Below are positions 26,479-35,512 of a stretch of DNA of 64,000 bases, piece after piece. How positions within the stretch are numbered: the first letter of the stretch is position 1; each line of letters opens with the position of its first letter. The notes beneath the pieces were generated by a model that searched no databases, had not been told where the DNA came from, and saw nothing but the letters and a program-made list of their open reading frames with translations. The position numbers and the translations under genes are program-made. Origin of the DNA: Pseudomonas nitroreducens NBRC 12694 (GTDB lineage: Bacteria > Pseudomonadota > Gammaproteobacteria > Pseudomonadales > Pseudomonadaceae); contig NZ_BDAI01000006.1 of the NCBI RefSeq assembly GCF_002091755.1, positions 186,001-250,000 on the forward strand, read 5' to 3'.

Positions 26479-26502
26479 TGTACAAATAAATCATAATGTA
26501 CA
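26479..26502. promoter_or_regulatory. LitR-type operator 3 (TGTACA-N12-TGTACA)
   Basis: TGTACA, 12 bases, TGTACA, 17 bases before the start chosen for the downstream gene. An ATG at 26496 lies inside this operator, which argues that the true start is the ATG at 26520. Confidence 0.75.
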
Positions 26503-26519
26503 AGAAATCGGTCAAAACC

Positions 26520-27479
26520 ATGTCCAGCATCCCGCCACGTCCCAAGCTCGGCATCAGCGCCTGCCTGCTGGGCGAACCGGTGCGCTACAACGGCGGGCAC
26601 AAGGCCTCGCGACTGTGCCTGGACGTGCTCAGCCGCTATTTCGACTTCGTCCCGCTGTGCCCAGAAGTCGCCATCGGCCTCGGCGTGCCACGCCCAACCC
26701 TGCGTCTGGTGGGCGACCAGGATGATCCCCGCGCGCTGATCCAGCGCGAGGGCGGCCGCGACGTCAGCGAAGCCCTGCGCAATTTCGGCCGCCAGCAGGC
26801 CACTCTGCAGCAGGACATCTGTGGCTACATCTTCATGCAGCAATCGCCCTCCTGCGGCCTGCACCGGGTGAAGCTGTACCGCTTCGACGGCCAGTTGCGC
26901 TCAGCGGGCGGGCGCGGGCTGTATACGGAAACCTTCTGCGCCGCGCGCCCGGAACTGCCGGTGGAAGAAGAAGGCCGGCTCAACGATCCGGTAATCCGCG
27001 AGAACTTCCTCACTCGCGTCTTCGCCTGCGCCGAATGGCAGAAGCTCTGTACCCAGGGCCTCACGCGCCATGCAGTGATCACCTTCCACTCGCGCTACAA
27101 GTACCAGCTGCTGGCACACAACCCGCGTCAGTACAGCGCCCTCGGCCAGCGTCTGGCGAAGATCGGCGAACAGCCGCTGGAAGACTTCGCCCCGGGCTAT
27201 TTCCGCGACTTCATGCAGGCCCTGGGTAGTTGCGCCACCCGCGGTACCCACAGCAATGTCCTGCAGCACCTGGCCGGCTACCTCAAGCACGACCTGCCCT
27301 CCGCCGAGAAGGCCGAGATGCAGCGCCTGATCGATCAGTACCGCGAAGGCGTGATACCGCTGGTGGTGCCGCTGACCCTGCTCAAGCACCACTTCCGCCT
27401 GCACCCGCACCCCTACATCGACGCTCAGGCTTACCTGCAACCGCACCCGGAAGACCTGAGCCTGCGCAATGCCATCTGA
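26520..27479 (+). CDS. DUF523 and DUF1722 domain protein (YbgA-like)
   Basis: 319 residues. The N-terminal DUF523 part has PKLGISACLLGEPVRYNGGH, LCPEVAIGLGVPRPT and the FMQQSPSCGL motif with conserved cysteines. The DUF1722 half begins near residue 190 and contains ARQ-like segments (KYQLLAHNPRQYSALGQRLA). The function is unknown; the gene regularly neighbours photolyase and MerR genes in Pseudomonas, and here it has two LitR-type operators upstream. The start is discussed under operator 3. It is followed 18 bases later by the regulator gene. Confidence 0.85.
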   Translation: MSSIPPRPKLGISACLLGEPVRYNGGHKASRLCLDVLSRYFDFVPLCPEVAIGLGVPRPTLRLVGDQDDPRALIQREGGRDVSEALRNFGRQQATLQQDICGYIFMQQSPSCGLHRVKLYRFDGQLRSAGGRGLYTETFCAARPELPVEEEGRLNDPVIRENFLTRVFACAEWQKLCTQGLTRHAVITFHSRYKYQLLAHNPRQYSALGQRLAKIGEQPLEDFAPGYFRDFMQALGSCATRGTHSNVLQHLAGYLKHDLPSAEKAEMQRLIDQYREGVIPLVVPLTLLKHHFRLHPHPYIDAQAYLQPHPEDLSLRNAI

Positions 27480-27497
27480 CGTACCCACAGGATCCCC

Positions 27498-28448
27498 ATG
27501 AACCCCGACCACCCTCACCGCGAGTCGGACGACGACTACCGCCAGGCCCTGGCCGACGGCTGGCTGCCGATCCGCGAAGTATCCCGGCGCACCGGCGTCA
27601 ACCCGGTCACCCTGCGCGCCTGGGAACGCCGCTACGGCCTGGTCGTCCCCCAGCGCACGCCCAAGGGCCACCGCCTCTACTCCGAAGCGCAGATCTCGCG
27701 CATCCAGGCCATCCTTACCTGGCTCGGCCGAGGCGTGGCAGTGAGCAAGATCCGCGCGCTACTCGACGACAACGCGCCGCTGCCGGTGGACACCTCCGCC
27801 TCCCCCTGGGACGACCTGCGCCAGCAATGCATCGCCGCCATCGGCCGAATCAGCGAGCGCCAGTTGGACGAACTGTTCAATGGCGCGCTGGCGATCTACC
27901 CCGCACAGACACTCTGCGAACAATTGATGCTGCCGCTGCTGGACGAACTGGAACGGCGCTGGCAGGGCCAGTTCGGCGCGCAGCTGGAACGGGTGTTCTT
28001 CCATACCTGGCTGCGCACCAAGTTCGGCACCCGCCTGTACCACCACAACCGCCAGCAACGCGGTGCCCCGCTGCTGCTGGTCAACCAGTCCGGCTTGCCG
28101 CTGGAGCCGGGCCTGTGGCTCACCGCCTGGCTGGCCAGCAGCGCCGGCTGCCCACTGGAAATACTCGACTGCCCGCTACCGCCGGGCGAGTTGGCACTGG
28201 CGGTGGAGCGACTGCAGCCACGCGCCGTGCTGCTCTACTCCAGCCACACGCTGAATCTGTTGCAACTGCCCAGACTGCTGGCTGGCGTCGACTGCCCGCG
28301 CCTGCTGGCCGGCCCCGCCACTGCCATCCACCCCGATGCGCTGCAGGAACTGGCCATCGGCGAACCGCCGCTGCACCTGGCGAGCGACCCAGTCGCCGCG
28401 TTCGACCTGCTGCGCGAGCTGCACCTGCTCAACGGGGAGGCTGCATGA
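27498..28448 (+). CDS. MerR-family regulator, class II LitR-like
   Basis: 316 residues. The N-terminal MerR HTH has WLPIREVSRRTGVNPVTLRA and WERRYGLVVPQRTPKGHRLY (about 22-63). The remainder (about 100-316) resembles the B12-binding fold of LitR/CarH, with LLLVNQSGLPLEPGLWL and a repeat of alpha/beta units. The cobalamin-ligand motif E/DxHxxG is not visible, as expected of class II LitR, which in P. putida works with a separate LOV photosensor. No LOV gene is in the window. The gene sits between the three operators and phr, so it very likely regulates them. Confidence 0.8.
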   Translation: MNPDHPHRESDDDYRQALADGWLPIREVSRRTGVNPVTLRAWERRYGLVVPQRTPKGHRLYSEAQISRIQAILTWLGRGVAVSKIRALLDDNAPLPVDTSASPWDDLRQQCIAAIGRISERQLDELFNGALAIYPAQTLCEQLMLPLLDELERRWQGQFGAQLERVFFHTWLRTKFGTRLYHHNRQQRGAPLLLVNQSGLPLEPGLWLTAWLASSAGCPLEILDCPLPPGELALAVERLQPRAVLLYSSHTLNLLQLPRLLAGVDCPRLLAGPATAIHPDALQELAIGEPPLHLASDPVAAFDLLRELHLLNGEAA

Positions 28449-29872
28449 AGCGCCAACTCGTCTGGCTGCGCACCGACCTGCGCCTGCGCGACAACAGTGC
28501 CCTGCACGCCGCCGCCGAGCGCGGACCGGTGATAGCCCTTTACCTGCTCAGCCCCAGCCAGTGGCAACGCCACGACGATGCACCGAGCAAGGTCGACTTC
28601 TGGCTGCGCAACCTGCGCGAGCTGCGCACCGGCCTCGGCGAGCTGCACATCCCGCTGCTCATCCGCACAGCGGACTACTGGGACGAGGCACCGAAGGTCA
28701 TCGCGCAACTCTGCCGCGAGCTGGACATCGAGACGCTGCACGTGAACGAGGAGTACGGCGTCAACGAAACGGCCCGCGACGCCGCCATGGAGAGGGAGCT
28801 GGTGCACAGCGGTGTCCGCTTGCGCAGCCACCTTGACCAGCTGTTCTTCACACCCGGCACCCTCCTCACCAAGAGCGGCACCTACTTCCAGGTCTACAGC
28901 CAGTTCCGCAAGGTCTGCTACGAACGCCTCAACCTGAGCGTACCCAGCCTTGTGCCTGCGCCCCGCTCACAGCAGGAGCTGAATATCGCCAGCGATGAGG
29001 TGCCCGAATACATAGAAGGCTTCGAGCCTCCGCCGCCGCAACTGCGCGAAGAATGGCCCGCCGGCGAAGACGCCGCGCACGAGCGCATCGTGCTGTTCAC
29101 CGACGAGATCCTCAGGACCTACCAGGACACCCGCGACCTTCCCGCCCGCGACGGCACCAGCCGCCTATCGCCCTACCTGGCCGCTGGCGTGCTCTCGCCC
29201 CGGCAATGCCTGCATGCGGCGCTGGCGAATAACCATGGCGAGTTCGAGACCGGCAACAGTGGCGCAGTCAGCTGGATCAACGAGCTGCTCTGGCGCGAGT
29301 TCTACAAGCACATCCTGGTCGGCTTCCCGCGCGTGAGCCGGCACCGCGCATTCCGCGAAGACACCGAGAAGCTGAAGTGGCGCCAGGACAAGAAGGACCT
29401 GGAAGACTGGCAGCAGGGTCGTACCGGCTTCCCCATCATCGACGCCGCCATGCGCCAGTTGCTCGCCACCGGCTGGATGCACAACCGCCTGCGCATGGTG
29501 GTGGCGATGTTCCTGACCAAGAACCTGCTGATCGACTGGCGCGAGGGGGAACGCTGGTTCATGCGCCACCTGATCGACGGCGACCTGGCGGCGAACAACG
29601 GCGGCTGGCAGTGGAGCGCCTCCACGGGGACCGATGCGGCGCCCTACTTCCGCATCTTCAACCCGATCTCGCAATCCGAGCGCTTCGACCCGGACGGCCG
29701 ATTCATCCGCCGCTGGGTTCCGGAGCTGGCCGGACTGCAGGGGCGCGCGCTGCACGATCCGTCGAAGCAGGGCCTGTTCGGGCCTGACGGTTATCCACAG
29801 CCGATGTGCGACCTCTCGGCCACGCGGGAGCGGGCGCTGGAGGCGTTCAAAAGCCTCGCAAACTCCCGCTGA
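28445..29872 (+). CDS. phr: Deoxyribodipyrimidine photolyase
   Basis: 475 residues. It splits cyclobutane pyrimidine dimers using light, with FAD and an antenna cofactor. The N-terminal antenna domain starts VWLRTDLRLRDNSALHAA. The FAD-binding domain has RDGTSRLSPYLAAGVLSPRQ, WREFYKHIL and the catalytic block TGWMHNRLRMVVAMFLTKNL, then DGDLAANNGGWQWSASTGTD. The start codon overlaps the regulator stop (ATGA), so the two genes are translationally coupled. It belongs to the LitR-type light-response cluster. Confidence 0.96.
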   Translation: MKRQLVWLRTDLRLRDNSALHAAAERGPVIALYLLSPSQWQRHDDAPSKVDFWLRNLRELRTGLGELHIPLLIRTADYWDEAPKVIAQLCRELDIETLHVNEEYGVNETARDAAMERELVHSGVRLRSHLDQLFFTPGTLLTKSGTYFQVYSQFRKVCYERLNLSVPSLVPAPRSQQELNIASDEVPEYIEGFEPPPPQLREEWPAGEDAAHERIVLFTDEILRTYQDTRDLPARDGTSRLSPYLAAGVLSPRQCLHAALANNHGEFETGNSGAVSWINELLWREFYKHILVGFPRVSRHRAFREDTEKLKWRQDKKDLEDWQQGRTGFPIIDAAMRQLLATGWMHNRLRMVVAMFLTKNLLIDWREGERWFMRHLIDGDLAANNGGWQWSASTGTDAAPYFRIFNPISQSERFDPDGRFIRRWVPELAGLQGRALHDPSKQGLFGPDGYPQPMCDLSATRERALEAFKSLANSR

Positions 29873-29916
29873 GGCCCCTCTTCGTGGGTGCGGCTGAACC
29901 TCGATATGGCGCACAT

Positions 29917-29947
29917 AAAAAAGCCGGGCGCTGGGCCCGGCTTTTTA
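29917..29947. terminator. Bidirectional terminator between phr and pagL
   Basis: AAAAAAGCCGGGC and GCCCGGCTTTTT form a stem flanked by an A-run and a T-run, so it can serve both convergent genes. Confidence 0.88.
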
Positions 29948-29958
29948 TCAGCGATCTG

Positions 29959-30480
29959 TTACAGCGGATGCGTGTAATAAAGGCTGTAGGATTCGATGCC
30001 ATCGTTCGGCTGGCTGATACCGGCGTTGGAGTAGTGCATGGCCCGGACACCCAAGGCCTGGCCCTCTCCGAAACGCAGGCCGACGCCCAGGCGATCCTCG
30101 AAGTTGAAGGCGCCACCCAGGTCCTGGTCGCCGACACGGGAACCGCTGAAGACGGCTACGCCGATACCTGCCTCAACGAAGGGTTTGACCTTCTCGCCGG
30201 AAAATTCGTAGACGAATACCGGGCTGAAGGACAGCGAGTGGCGTCCACTGGCTTGGTCACCGCCTTCCCAGTAGGTGTAGCCGGCGTCCCAGTAACCGGT
30301 GAGGCGGCCCGTCGAAGTTTCCCACCAACTCTTGTCCCAGTCGAAACCCAGGCCCAGTCGGTAGGTCATGTCGTTCTGCCCGGTGAAACCGACAGCGCCG
30401 GTCAGGCTGGCTGCCTGCGAAGAGACCATGTATCCGAGAGTCAGAGCTGCCACAGTGGCAAGCGAGAGCAGTTTCTTCAT
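29959..30480 (-). CDS. pagL: Lipid A 3-O-deacylase PagL
   Basis: 173 residues, the same as P. aeruginosa PagL. This outer-membrane eight-stranded barrel removes the 3-O acyl chain of lipid A. The signal peptide MKKLLSLATVAALTLGY ends with SSQA. The catalytic His-Ser-Glu set lies in HYSNAGI and NDGIESY near the C-terminus, and the protein ends in an aromatic-rich barrel strand (YSLYYTHPL). The start follows AAGGA; the longer frame to 30534 is not signal-like. Confidence 0.92.
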   Translation of the reverse strand: MKKLLSLATVAALTLGYMVSSQAASLTGAVGFTGQNDMTYRLGLGFDWDKSWWETSTGRLTGYWDAGYTYWEGGDQASGRHSLSFSPVFVYEFSGEKVKPFVEAGIGVAVFSGSRVGDQDLGGAFNFEDRLGVGLRFGEGQALGVRAMHYSNAGISQPNDGIESYSLYYTHPL

Positions 30481-30595
30481 CGAAACGTCCTTTATTAGAA
30501 AGCTGAATGAAAAATCCCCGCGAATAGCTGGCAATTATAAGGCCATTTGTCAGCATTTACTGACAGACCAAAGTAGATAGCTAGCTATTTTTCCA

Positions 30596-31390
30596 TCAGC
30601 CAGGGAAGTGACTGACAGGTTCGTCAGTTCCCCAGAGCACTGGCAATACCGGTTCAAAGGCTTCGACTGCGCCGCTGGTCCATAGCTCAATTTTTTTTGC
30701 GTGGCCTTCAGCCAGCATCCCCCGTGCCTGCAGCACCCGCTCAAGCTGGCGAGCTACGGCGGCCCCGGTGTCGATCAGCGAAACGTCCGCGGGCACCAGT
30801 TGGCGCAGCAGCGGACGCAAAAAAGGATAGTGCGTGCAGCCCAGGATCAGCGTGTCGCAGCCTTCGGCCAGCAGCGGCGCAACATAACTCATCAGCAGTT
30901 CACGGGTCTGGGGGCCGTCCAGATCGCCCAGCTCGATGCGCTCCACCAACCCAGGACAAGGCTGGGTGATAACCCTCACATCGCTGGCGAAACGATCCAG
31001 CAACGCGGCGAATCGCGCACTCTTCAAGGTCCCGGTGGTGGCGAGTACGCCCACCACACCGCTGCGGGTCGCCTCGGCGGCGGGCTTCACCGCCGGCTCC
31101 ATGGCAACGATGGGCAGCTGTGGATAAAGCTCGCGCAGGTCGGCGGCCGCAGCGGCCGTTGCAGTGTTGCAGGCCAGCACCAACGCCTTGGCGCCACGGC
31201 CCAGAAGGAATTCGGCGATGGCACGGCAACGCGCGCGGATGTACTCGGGAGTCTTCTCGCCGTAGGGTACATGGCCGCAGTCGGCGAGATAGATCAGCGA
31301 TTCATGGGGCAGCCGCGCGCGGATTTCGTGGAGGACGCTCAGGCCGCCCACGCCGGAGTCGAACACACCGACCGGCGCGGCATCAGCCAT
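30596..31390 (-). CDS. murI: Glutamate racemase
   Basis: 264 residues from the ATG (MADAAPVGVFDSGVGG). The enzyme makes D-glutamate for peptidoglycan in the cytosol. Catalytic features are VFDSGVGG (9-16), the Cys in LACNTATA and the Cys in LGCTHYPF. The open frame runs further upstream, but that part overlaps moeB and has no support. The start overlaps the moeB stop by 8 bases, so it is the end of the hemA-prfA-prmC-moeB-murI operon. Confidence 0.95.
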   Translation of the reverse strand: MADAAPVGVFDSGVGGLSVLHEIRARLPHESLIYLADCGHVPYGEKTPEYIRARCRAIAEFLLGRGAKALVLACNTATAAAAADLRELYPQLPIVAMEPAVKPAAEATRSGVVGVLATTGTLKSARFAALLDRFASDVRVITQPCPGLVERIELGDLDGPQTRELLMSYVAPLLAEGCDTLILGCTHYPFLRPLLRQLVPADVSLIDTGAAVARQLERVLQARGMLAEGHAKKIELWTSGAVEAFEPVLPVLWGTDEPVSHFPG

Positions 31391-32138
31391 GTGCCGCTCC
31401 GCACACGGCGCACTGCGGATCGCGCTTGACCCGCAGCTCGCGGAAGCGCGAGCCCAGCGCATCGATCAGCAGCAGGCGGCCCACCAGCGGCTCGCCGAAA
31501 CCAGCCAGCAGCTTCAGCGCTTCCAATGCCTGCAGGCTGCCCACCAGGCCCACCAGCGGACCGACCACGCCGGCCTCGCTGCAAGTCAGCTCGGCTTCGC
31601 TGCCATGGCCATAGAGGCAGTGGTAGCAGGGGCTTTCCTCACGGCGCAGGTCAAACACCGAGAGCTGCCCTTCCAGGCGAATGGCCGCGCCACTCACCAG
31701 CGGCTTCTTCGCGGCAACGCAGGCGGCGTTGACCGCCTCCCGGGTGCCGAAGTTGTCGCAGCAATCCAGTACGAGATCGACGGCAGCAACCGCGGCGTCG
31801 AGGGAGTCGGCGTCCAGCGCCTGGCGATGGGCGACCAGCTTCACGTCCGGATTGATCGCCGTGAGGCGGGCAATGGCGGAATCCACCTTGCTCACTCCCA
31901 CGCTGTCGCTGTCGTGGATGATCTGCCGCTGCAGGTTGGTCAGGTCGACCGTATCGAAGTCCGCCAGGTGCAGCTCGCCGACACCGGCAGCGGCCAGATA
32001 CAGCGCCACCGGCGCACCAAGGCCACCAAGGCCGACGATCAGCACACGGCTGTCTTTCAGGCGTAGCTGGCCATCCACATCGATCTGCGGCAGGAGAATC
32101 TGCCGGCTGTAACGCAGCAGTTCGTTGTCGGTCAGCAT
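31383..32138 (-). CDS. moeB: Molybdopterin-synthase adenylyltransferase (MoeB/ThiF family)
   Basis: 251 residues. It adenylates the C-terminal glycine of a ubiquitin-like sulfur carrier, MoaD in molybdopterin synthesis, or possibly ThiS. The nucleotide motif is GLGGLGAPVALYLAAAGVG (about 37-55). Two zinc-binding cysteine pairs are CYHC and CAVC near the C-terminus. It overlaps prmC upstream by 7 bases and murI downstream by 8. The HesA/MoeB/ThiF choice rests on gene order. Confidence 0.9.
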   Translation of the reverse strand: MLTDNELLRYSRQILLPQIDVDGQLRLKDSRVLIVGLGGLGAPVALYLAAAGVGELHLADFDTVDLTNLQRQIIHDSDSVGVSKVDSAIARLTAINPDVKLVAHRQALDADSLDAAVAAVDLVLDCCDNFGTREAVNAACVAAKKPLVSGAAIRLEGQLSVFDLRREESPCYHCLYGHGSEAELTCSEAGVVGPLVGLVGSLQALEALKLLAGFGEPLVGRLLLIDALGSRFRELRVKRDPQCAVCGAAHG

Positions 32139-32962
32139 GTCCAGCGCCCCAGGCTGATGCGTTCGTGGCCGCCCAGGTCACGGCGGCTTTCCACGGCAGT
32201 GAAGCCGCGGCCCAGCAGCAGGTCGCGCACGGCGTCGGGCTGGTCGAAGCCATGTTCGAGCATCAGCCAACCGCCATTTTCCAGATGGTTCGGCGCCTGG
32301 TTGATGATCAGGCGGATGTCGTCCAGCCCGTCCTGGCCGGAGACCAAAGCACTCGACGGCTCGAAGCGCACGTCGCCCTGCTTCAGGTGCGGGTCGGTAC
32401 TGGGAATGTAGGGTGGGTTGCTGACGATCAGCGAGAAGCGCTCGCCATTGACCGCAGAAAACCAGTGACTGGCACGGAAGGCGACGTTGGCCAGGCGCAG
32501 GCGCTCGCGGTTGCGCTCGGCCAGGGCCACGGCCTCGGGAATGCGGTCCACACCCAGCACTTGCCAGCTTAGGCGCTCACAGGCCAGCGCGAGGGCAATG
32601 GCGCCAGTGCCGGTGCCCAGGTCGAGCACGCGGGAAGGCGAGGCCGGCAGCAGCGCCAGCGCGGTCTCCACCAGCAGTTCGGTGTCCGGGCGCGGGATCA
32701 GGGTATGCGGCGCGACTTCCAGGTCCAGGCTCCAGAAGCCCTGGCGGCCAAGGATGTAGGCCACCGGCTCGCCGGCTAGGCGGCGCGCCAGGTAGCGGTC
32801 GAAGAGGTCGTGCGCCTCACGGCTGACCACGCGTTCGGGCCAGGTGCGCAGGAAGCTGCGCGGTTTGCCCAACGCGGCGGCGAGCAACAGCTCGGCATCC
32901 AGGCGCGCACTGGGCGAGTCCGGCAATTGCGCCTCGTTGAGCAGAGTCATGATGGTTGCCAT
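32132..32962 (-). CDS. prmC: Peptide chain release factor N5-glutamine methyltransferase
   Basis: 276 residues. It methylates the glutamine of the GGQ motif in RF1 and RF2. The SAM motif is LDLGTGTGAIALALA and the catalytic motif is SNPPYIPS. The N-terminal helical domain has DSPSARLDAELLLAAALGKP. A second possible start (MTLLNEAQ) is 12 bases in; neither has a strong ribosome binding site. Its position just downstream of prfA, whose product is its substrate, is the usual arrangement. Confidence 0.93.
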   Translation of the reverse strand: MATIMTLLNEAQLPDSPSARLDAELLLAAALGKPRSFLRTWPERVVSREAHDLFDRYLARRLAGEPVAYILGRQGFWSLDLEVAPHTLIPRPDTELLVETALALLPASPSRVLDLGTGTGAIALALACERLSWQVLGVDRIPEAVALAERNRERLRLANVAFRASHWFSAVNGERFSLIVSNPPYIPSTDPHLKQGDVRFEPSSALVSGQDGLDDIRLIINQAPNHLENGGWLMLEHGFDQPDAVRDLLLGRGFTAVESRRDLGGHERISLGRWTC

Positions 32963-32976
32963 GGTCTGTCGCTCTC

Positions 32977-34059
32977 TTAATCGCCGAGCGCGGCCAGCTG
33001 GTCGGCCTGGAACTCTTGCAGCAAGGGCTCGATCACTTGCTCCACCGCGCCTTCCATCACTTCGCCCAGGGAATACAGGGTCAGGTTGATGCGGTGATCG
33101 GTGACGCGCCCCTGAGGGAAATTGTAGGTGCGGATGCGCTCGGAGCGATCACCCGAACCGACCAGCAGCTTGCGCGTGCTGGCGATCGCCTGCTGGGCCG
33201 CGGCCTGCTGCTGGTCGTTGAGCTTGGCCGCCAGCCAGGCCATGGCCTTGGCGCGGTTCTTGTGCTGCGAACGCTCTTCCTGGCACTCGACCACAATGCC
33301 CGACGGAATGTGCGTGATGCGCACCGCCGAGTCGGTCTTGTTCACGTGCTGGCCGCCGGCACCGGAGGAGCGGTAGGTGTCCACGCGCAGGTCGGCTGGG
33401 TTGATCTCGATGGCCGCCTGTTCGTCCGGCTCGGGCAGCACCGCGACGGTGCACGCCGAGGTGTGGATACGACCCTGGGACTCGGTCGCCGGCACACGCT
33501 GCACGCGGTGTGCGCCGGACTCGAACTTGAGCTTGGCGAAGACGCTTTCGCCCTCGACGCGGGCAATCACTTCCTTATAGCCGCCATGCTCTCCCTCGCT
33601 CTCGGACATGACTTCCACACGCCAGCCCTGCTTCTCGGCGTAGCGCGAGTACATGCGGAACAGGTCGCCGGAGAAGATCGCGGCTTCGTCGCCGCCGGTG
33701 CCGGCGCGGATTTCCAGGAAGACGTTGCGGCCGTCGTTGGGGTCCTTGGGCAGCAGCATGCGCTGCAGGCGGTCCTCCAGGCCAACCAGCGCACTCTTCG
33801 CTTCGGCGACCTCCTCCTCGGCCATTTCGCGCAGGTCCGGGTCGCTGTCCTTGAGCAGCGCCTGGGCGCCTTCAAGATCGGACTGCACCTTGCGGAACTC
33901 GCGGAAGGCAAGGATCACCGGCTCCACCTCGGCGTACTCACGGGAGTAGGCGCGGAACTTGGTCTGGTCGCTGATCACCTCGGCGTCGCCCAGGAGCGCA
34001 GTGAGCTCTTCGAAGCGATCGCTGAGGATATCCAGCTTTTTCAGGAGGGACGCTTTCAT
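32977..34059 (-). CDS. prfA: Peptide chain release factor 1
   Basis: 360 residues, the standard RF1 length. It reads UAA and UAG stop codons. The tripeptide anticodon PAT is visible in RVPATESQGRIHTS, and the catalytic GGQ is in SSGAGGQHVNKTDSAVR. It overlaps hemA by 4 bases (ATGA) and precedes prmC by 14 bases, so translation is coupled to hemA. Confidence 0.97.
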   Translation of the reverse strand: MKASLLKKLDILSDRFEELTALLGDAEVISDQTKFRAYSREYAEVEPVILAFREFRKVQSDLEGAQALLKDSDPDLREMAEEEVAEAKSALVGLEDRLQRMLLPKDPNDGRNVFLEIRAGTGGDEAAIFSGDLFRMYSRYAEKQGWRVEVMSESEGEHGGYKEVIARVEGESVFAKLKFESGAHRVQRVPATESQGRIHTSACTVAVLPEPDEQAAIEINPADLRVDTYRSSGAGGQHVNKTDSAVRITHIPSGIVVECQEERSQHKNRAKAMAWLAAKLNDQQQAAAQQAIASTRKLLVGSGDRSERIRTYNFPQGRVTDHRINLTLYSLGEVMEGAVEQVIEPLLQEFQADQLAALGD

Positions 34060-35324
34060 CGCTTGTCAGTGCCCTCCTCGAGGGCGAACAGTTCCTGCGC
34101 GACGGCCAGCGCATCGATGCGGCCCTCGGCGGAGAGTTTCTTCATCTGCACGCTGGGGGCGTGCAGCAATTTATTGGTCAGGCCACGGCTGAGCTGGGCG
34201 ATGACTTCCATCGGGTCGGCGCCATTGGCCAGCAGACGCTGGGCCTTCTGGGTTTCCTCGTCGCGCAGGCGCTCGGCCTGCTGGCGATAGGCGCGCAGCA
34301 CGTCGACCGCGGCCAGTTCGCGCAGGCGCTGCATGAACTCGACGACGCCATCGCCGACAAGCTCCTCAGCGGCCTGGGCGGCGCCCTGGCGGCTCTTGAG
34401 GTTCTCGGCGACCACTTCGTGGAGGTCGTCGACGCTATAGAGGTAGACGTCTTCCAGCTCGCCGACTTCCGGCTCGATATCGCGCGGCACGGCGATATCG
34501 ACCATGAACATCGGCTTGTGCCGGCGCTGCTTCAAGGCTCGCTCCACCGCGCCCTTGCCGAGGATGGGCAACTGGCTGGCGGTGGAACTGATGACGATGT
34601 CGCTGTTGACCAGCTCGTCCGGCATGTCTGCCAGCAGGATGGCGCGTGCGCCGAACTGCTCGGCCAGTTGGCTGGCTCGCTCCAGGGTGCGGTTGGCGAC
34701 CACGATGCGCTTCACGCCCTGCTCGTGCAGGTGGCGAGCGACCAGCGTGATGGTCTCGCCGGCGCCGATCAGCAACGCCTGGCTGCGGCTCAGGTCGCTG
34801 AATATCTGCCGGGCCAGGCTTACAGCGGCGAATGCGACCGACACCGGGTTCTCGCCGATGGCCGTGTCGGTGCGCACGGTCTTGGCGGTGCTGAAGGTAG
34901 CCTGGAACAGGCGCCCGAGCATCGGCCCGACGGTGCCGGCCTCGCGGGCCACCGCGTAGGCGGACTTCATCTGCCCGAGGATCTGCGGCTCGCCCAGTAC
35001 CATGGAGTCCAGGCCGGCCGCGACGCGCATCATGTGGCGCACGGCTTCCTCGTCCTGGTGGACGTAGGCGCAGGCGCGCAGGTCATCGATGCCCAGGTTG
35101 TGGTAATCGGCCAGCCAGGCCAGCACGTCGCCGGCATCCGGGTGTTCGATCTCCAGGTAGAGCTCGCTGCGGTTGCAGGTGGAGAGGATCGCGGCCTCGC
35201 GGCTGGAGGTCAGCCTGCACAGCAGCTGCAGGGCCTCGACCATCTGCTCGGGAGTAAAAGCCACGCGCTCGCGCACGGCCACGGACGCGGTCTTGTGGTT
35301 GATGCCGAGGGCAATGAAGGCCAT
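34056..35324 (-). CDS. hemA: Glutamyl-tRNA reductase
   Basis: 422 residues. It reduces glutamyl-tRNA to glutamate-1-semialdehyde, the first step of haem synthesis by the C5 pathway. The catalytic Cys is in ILSTCNRSELY (near 50), the NADPH motif is IGAGETITLVARHL, and the specific residue block EDVYLYSVDDLHEVV is present. It heads a minus-strand operon and is divergent from the TPR lipoprotein gene at 35513. Confidence 0.96.
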   Translation of the reverse strand: MAFIALGINHKTASVAVRERVAFTPEQMVEALQLLCRLTSSREAAILSTCNRSELYLEIEHPDAGDVLAWLADYHNLGIDDLRACAYVHQDEEAVRHMMRVAAGLDSMVLGEPQILGQMKSAYAVAREAGTVGPMLGRLFQATFSTAKTVRTDTAIGENPVSVAFAAVSLARQIFSDLSRSQALLIGAGETITLVARHLHEQGVKRIVVANRTLERASQLAEQFGARAILLADMPDELVNSDIVISSTASQLPILGKGAVERALKQRRHKPMFMVDIAVPRDIEPEVGELEDVYLYSVDDLHEVVAENLKSRQGAAQAAEELVGDGVVEFMQRLRELAAVDVLRAYRQQAERLRDEETQKAQRLLANGADPMEVIAQLSRGLTNKLLHAPSVQMKKLSAEGRIDALAVAQELFALEEGTDKR

Positions 35325-35512
35325 GCAGAATCGCTGATGCTGATCGGAAAGCCCGCAATTGTCCTACTTAGGCCAGTGAAGGACAACCACCCGCGACGTA
35401 TCGCACACTGCAAATCGTATACAGGCCATCCAGCGGCGCTTGCCCATGGGATTGGCACTTTCCTTATGTCATGATGGTCCCATTTCGCAGGTCAGGCCCT
35501 CGTCCTTCCTCT

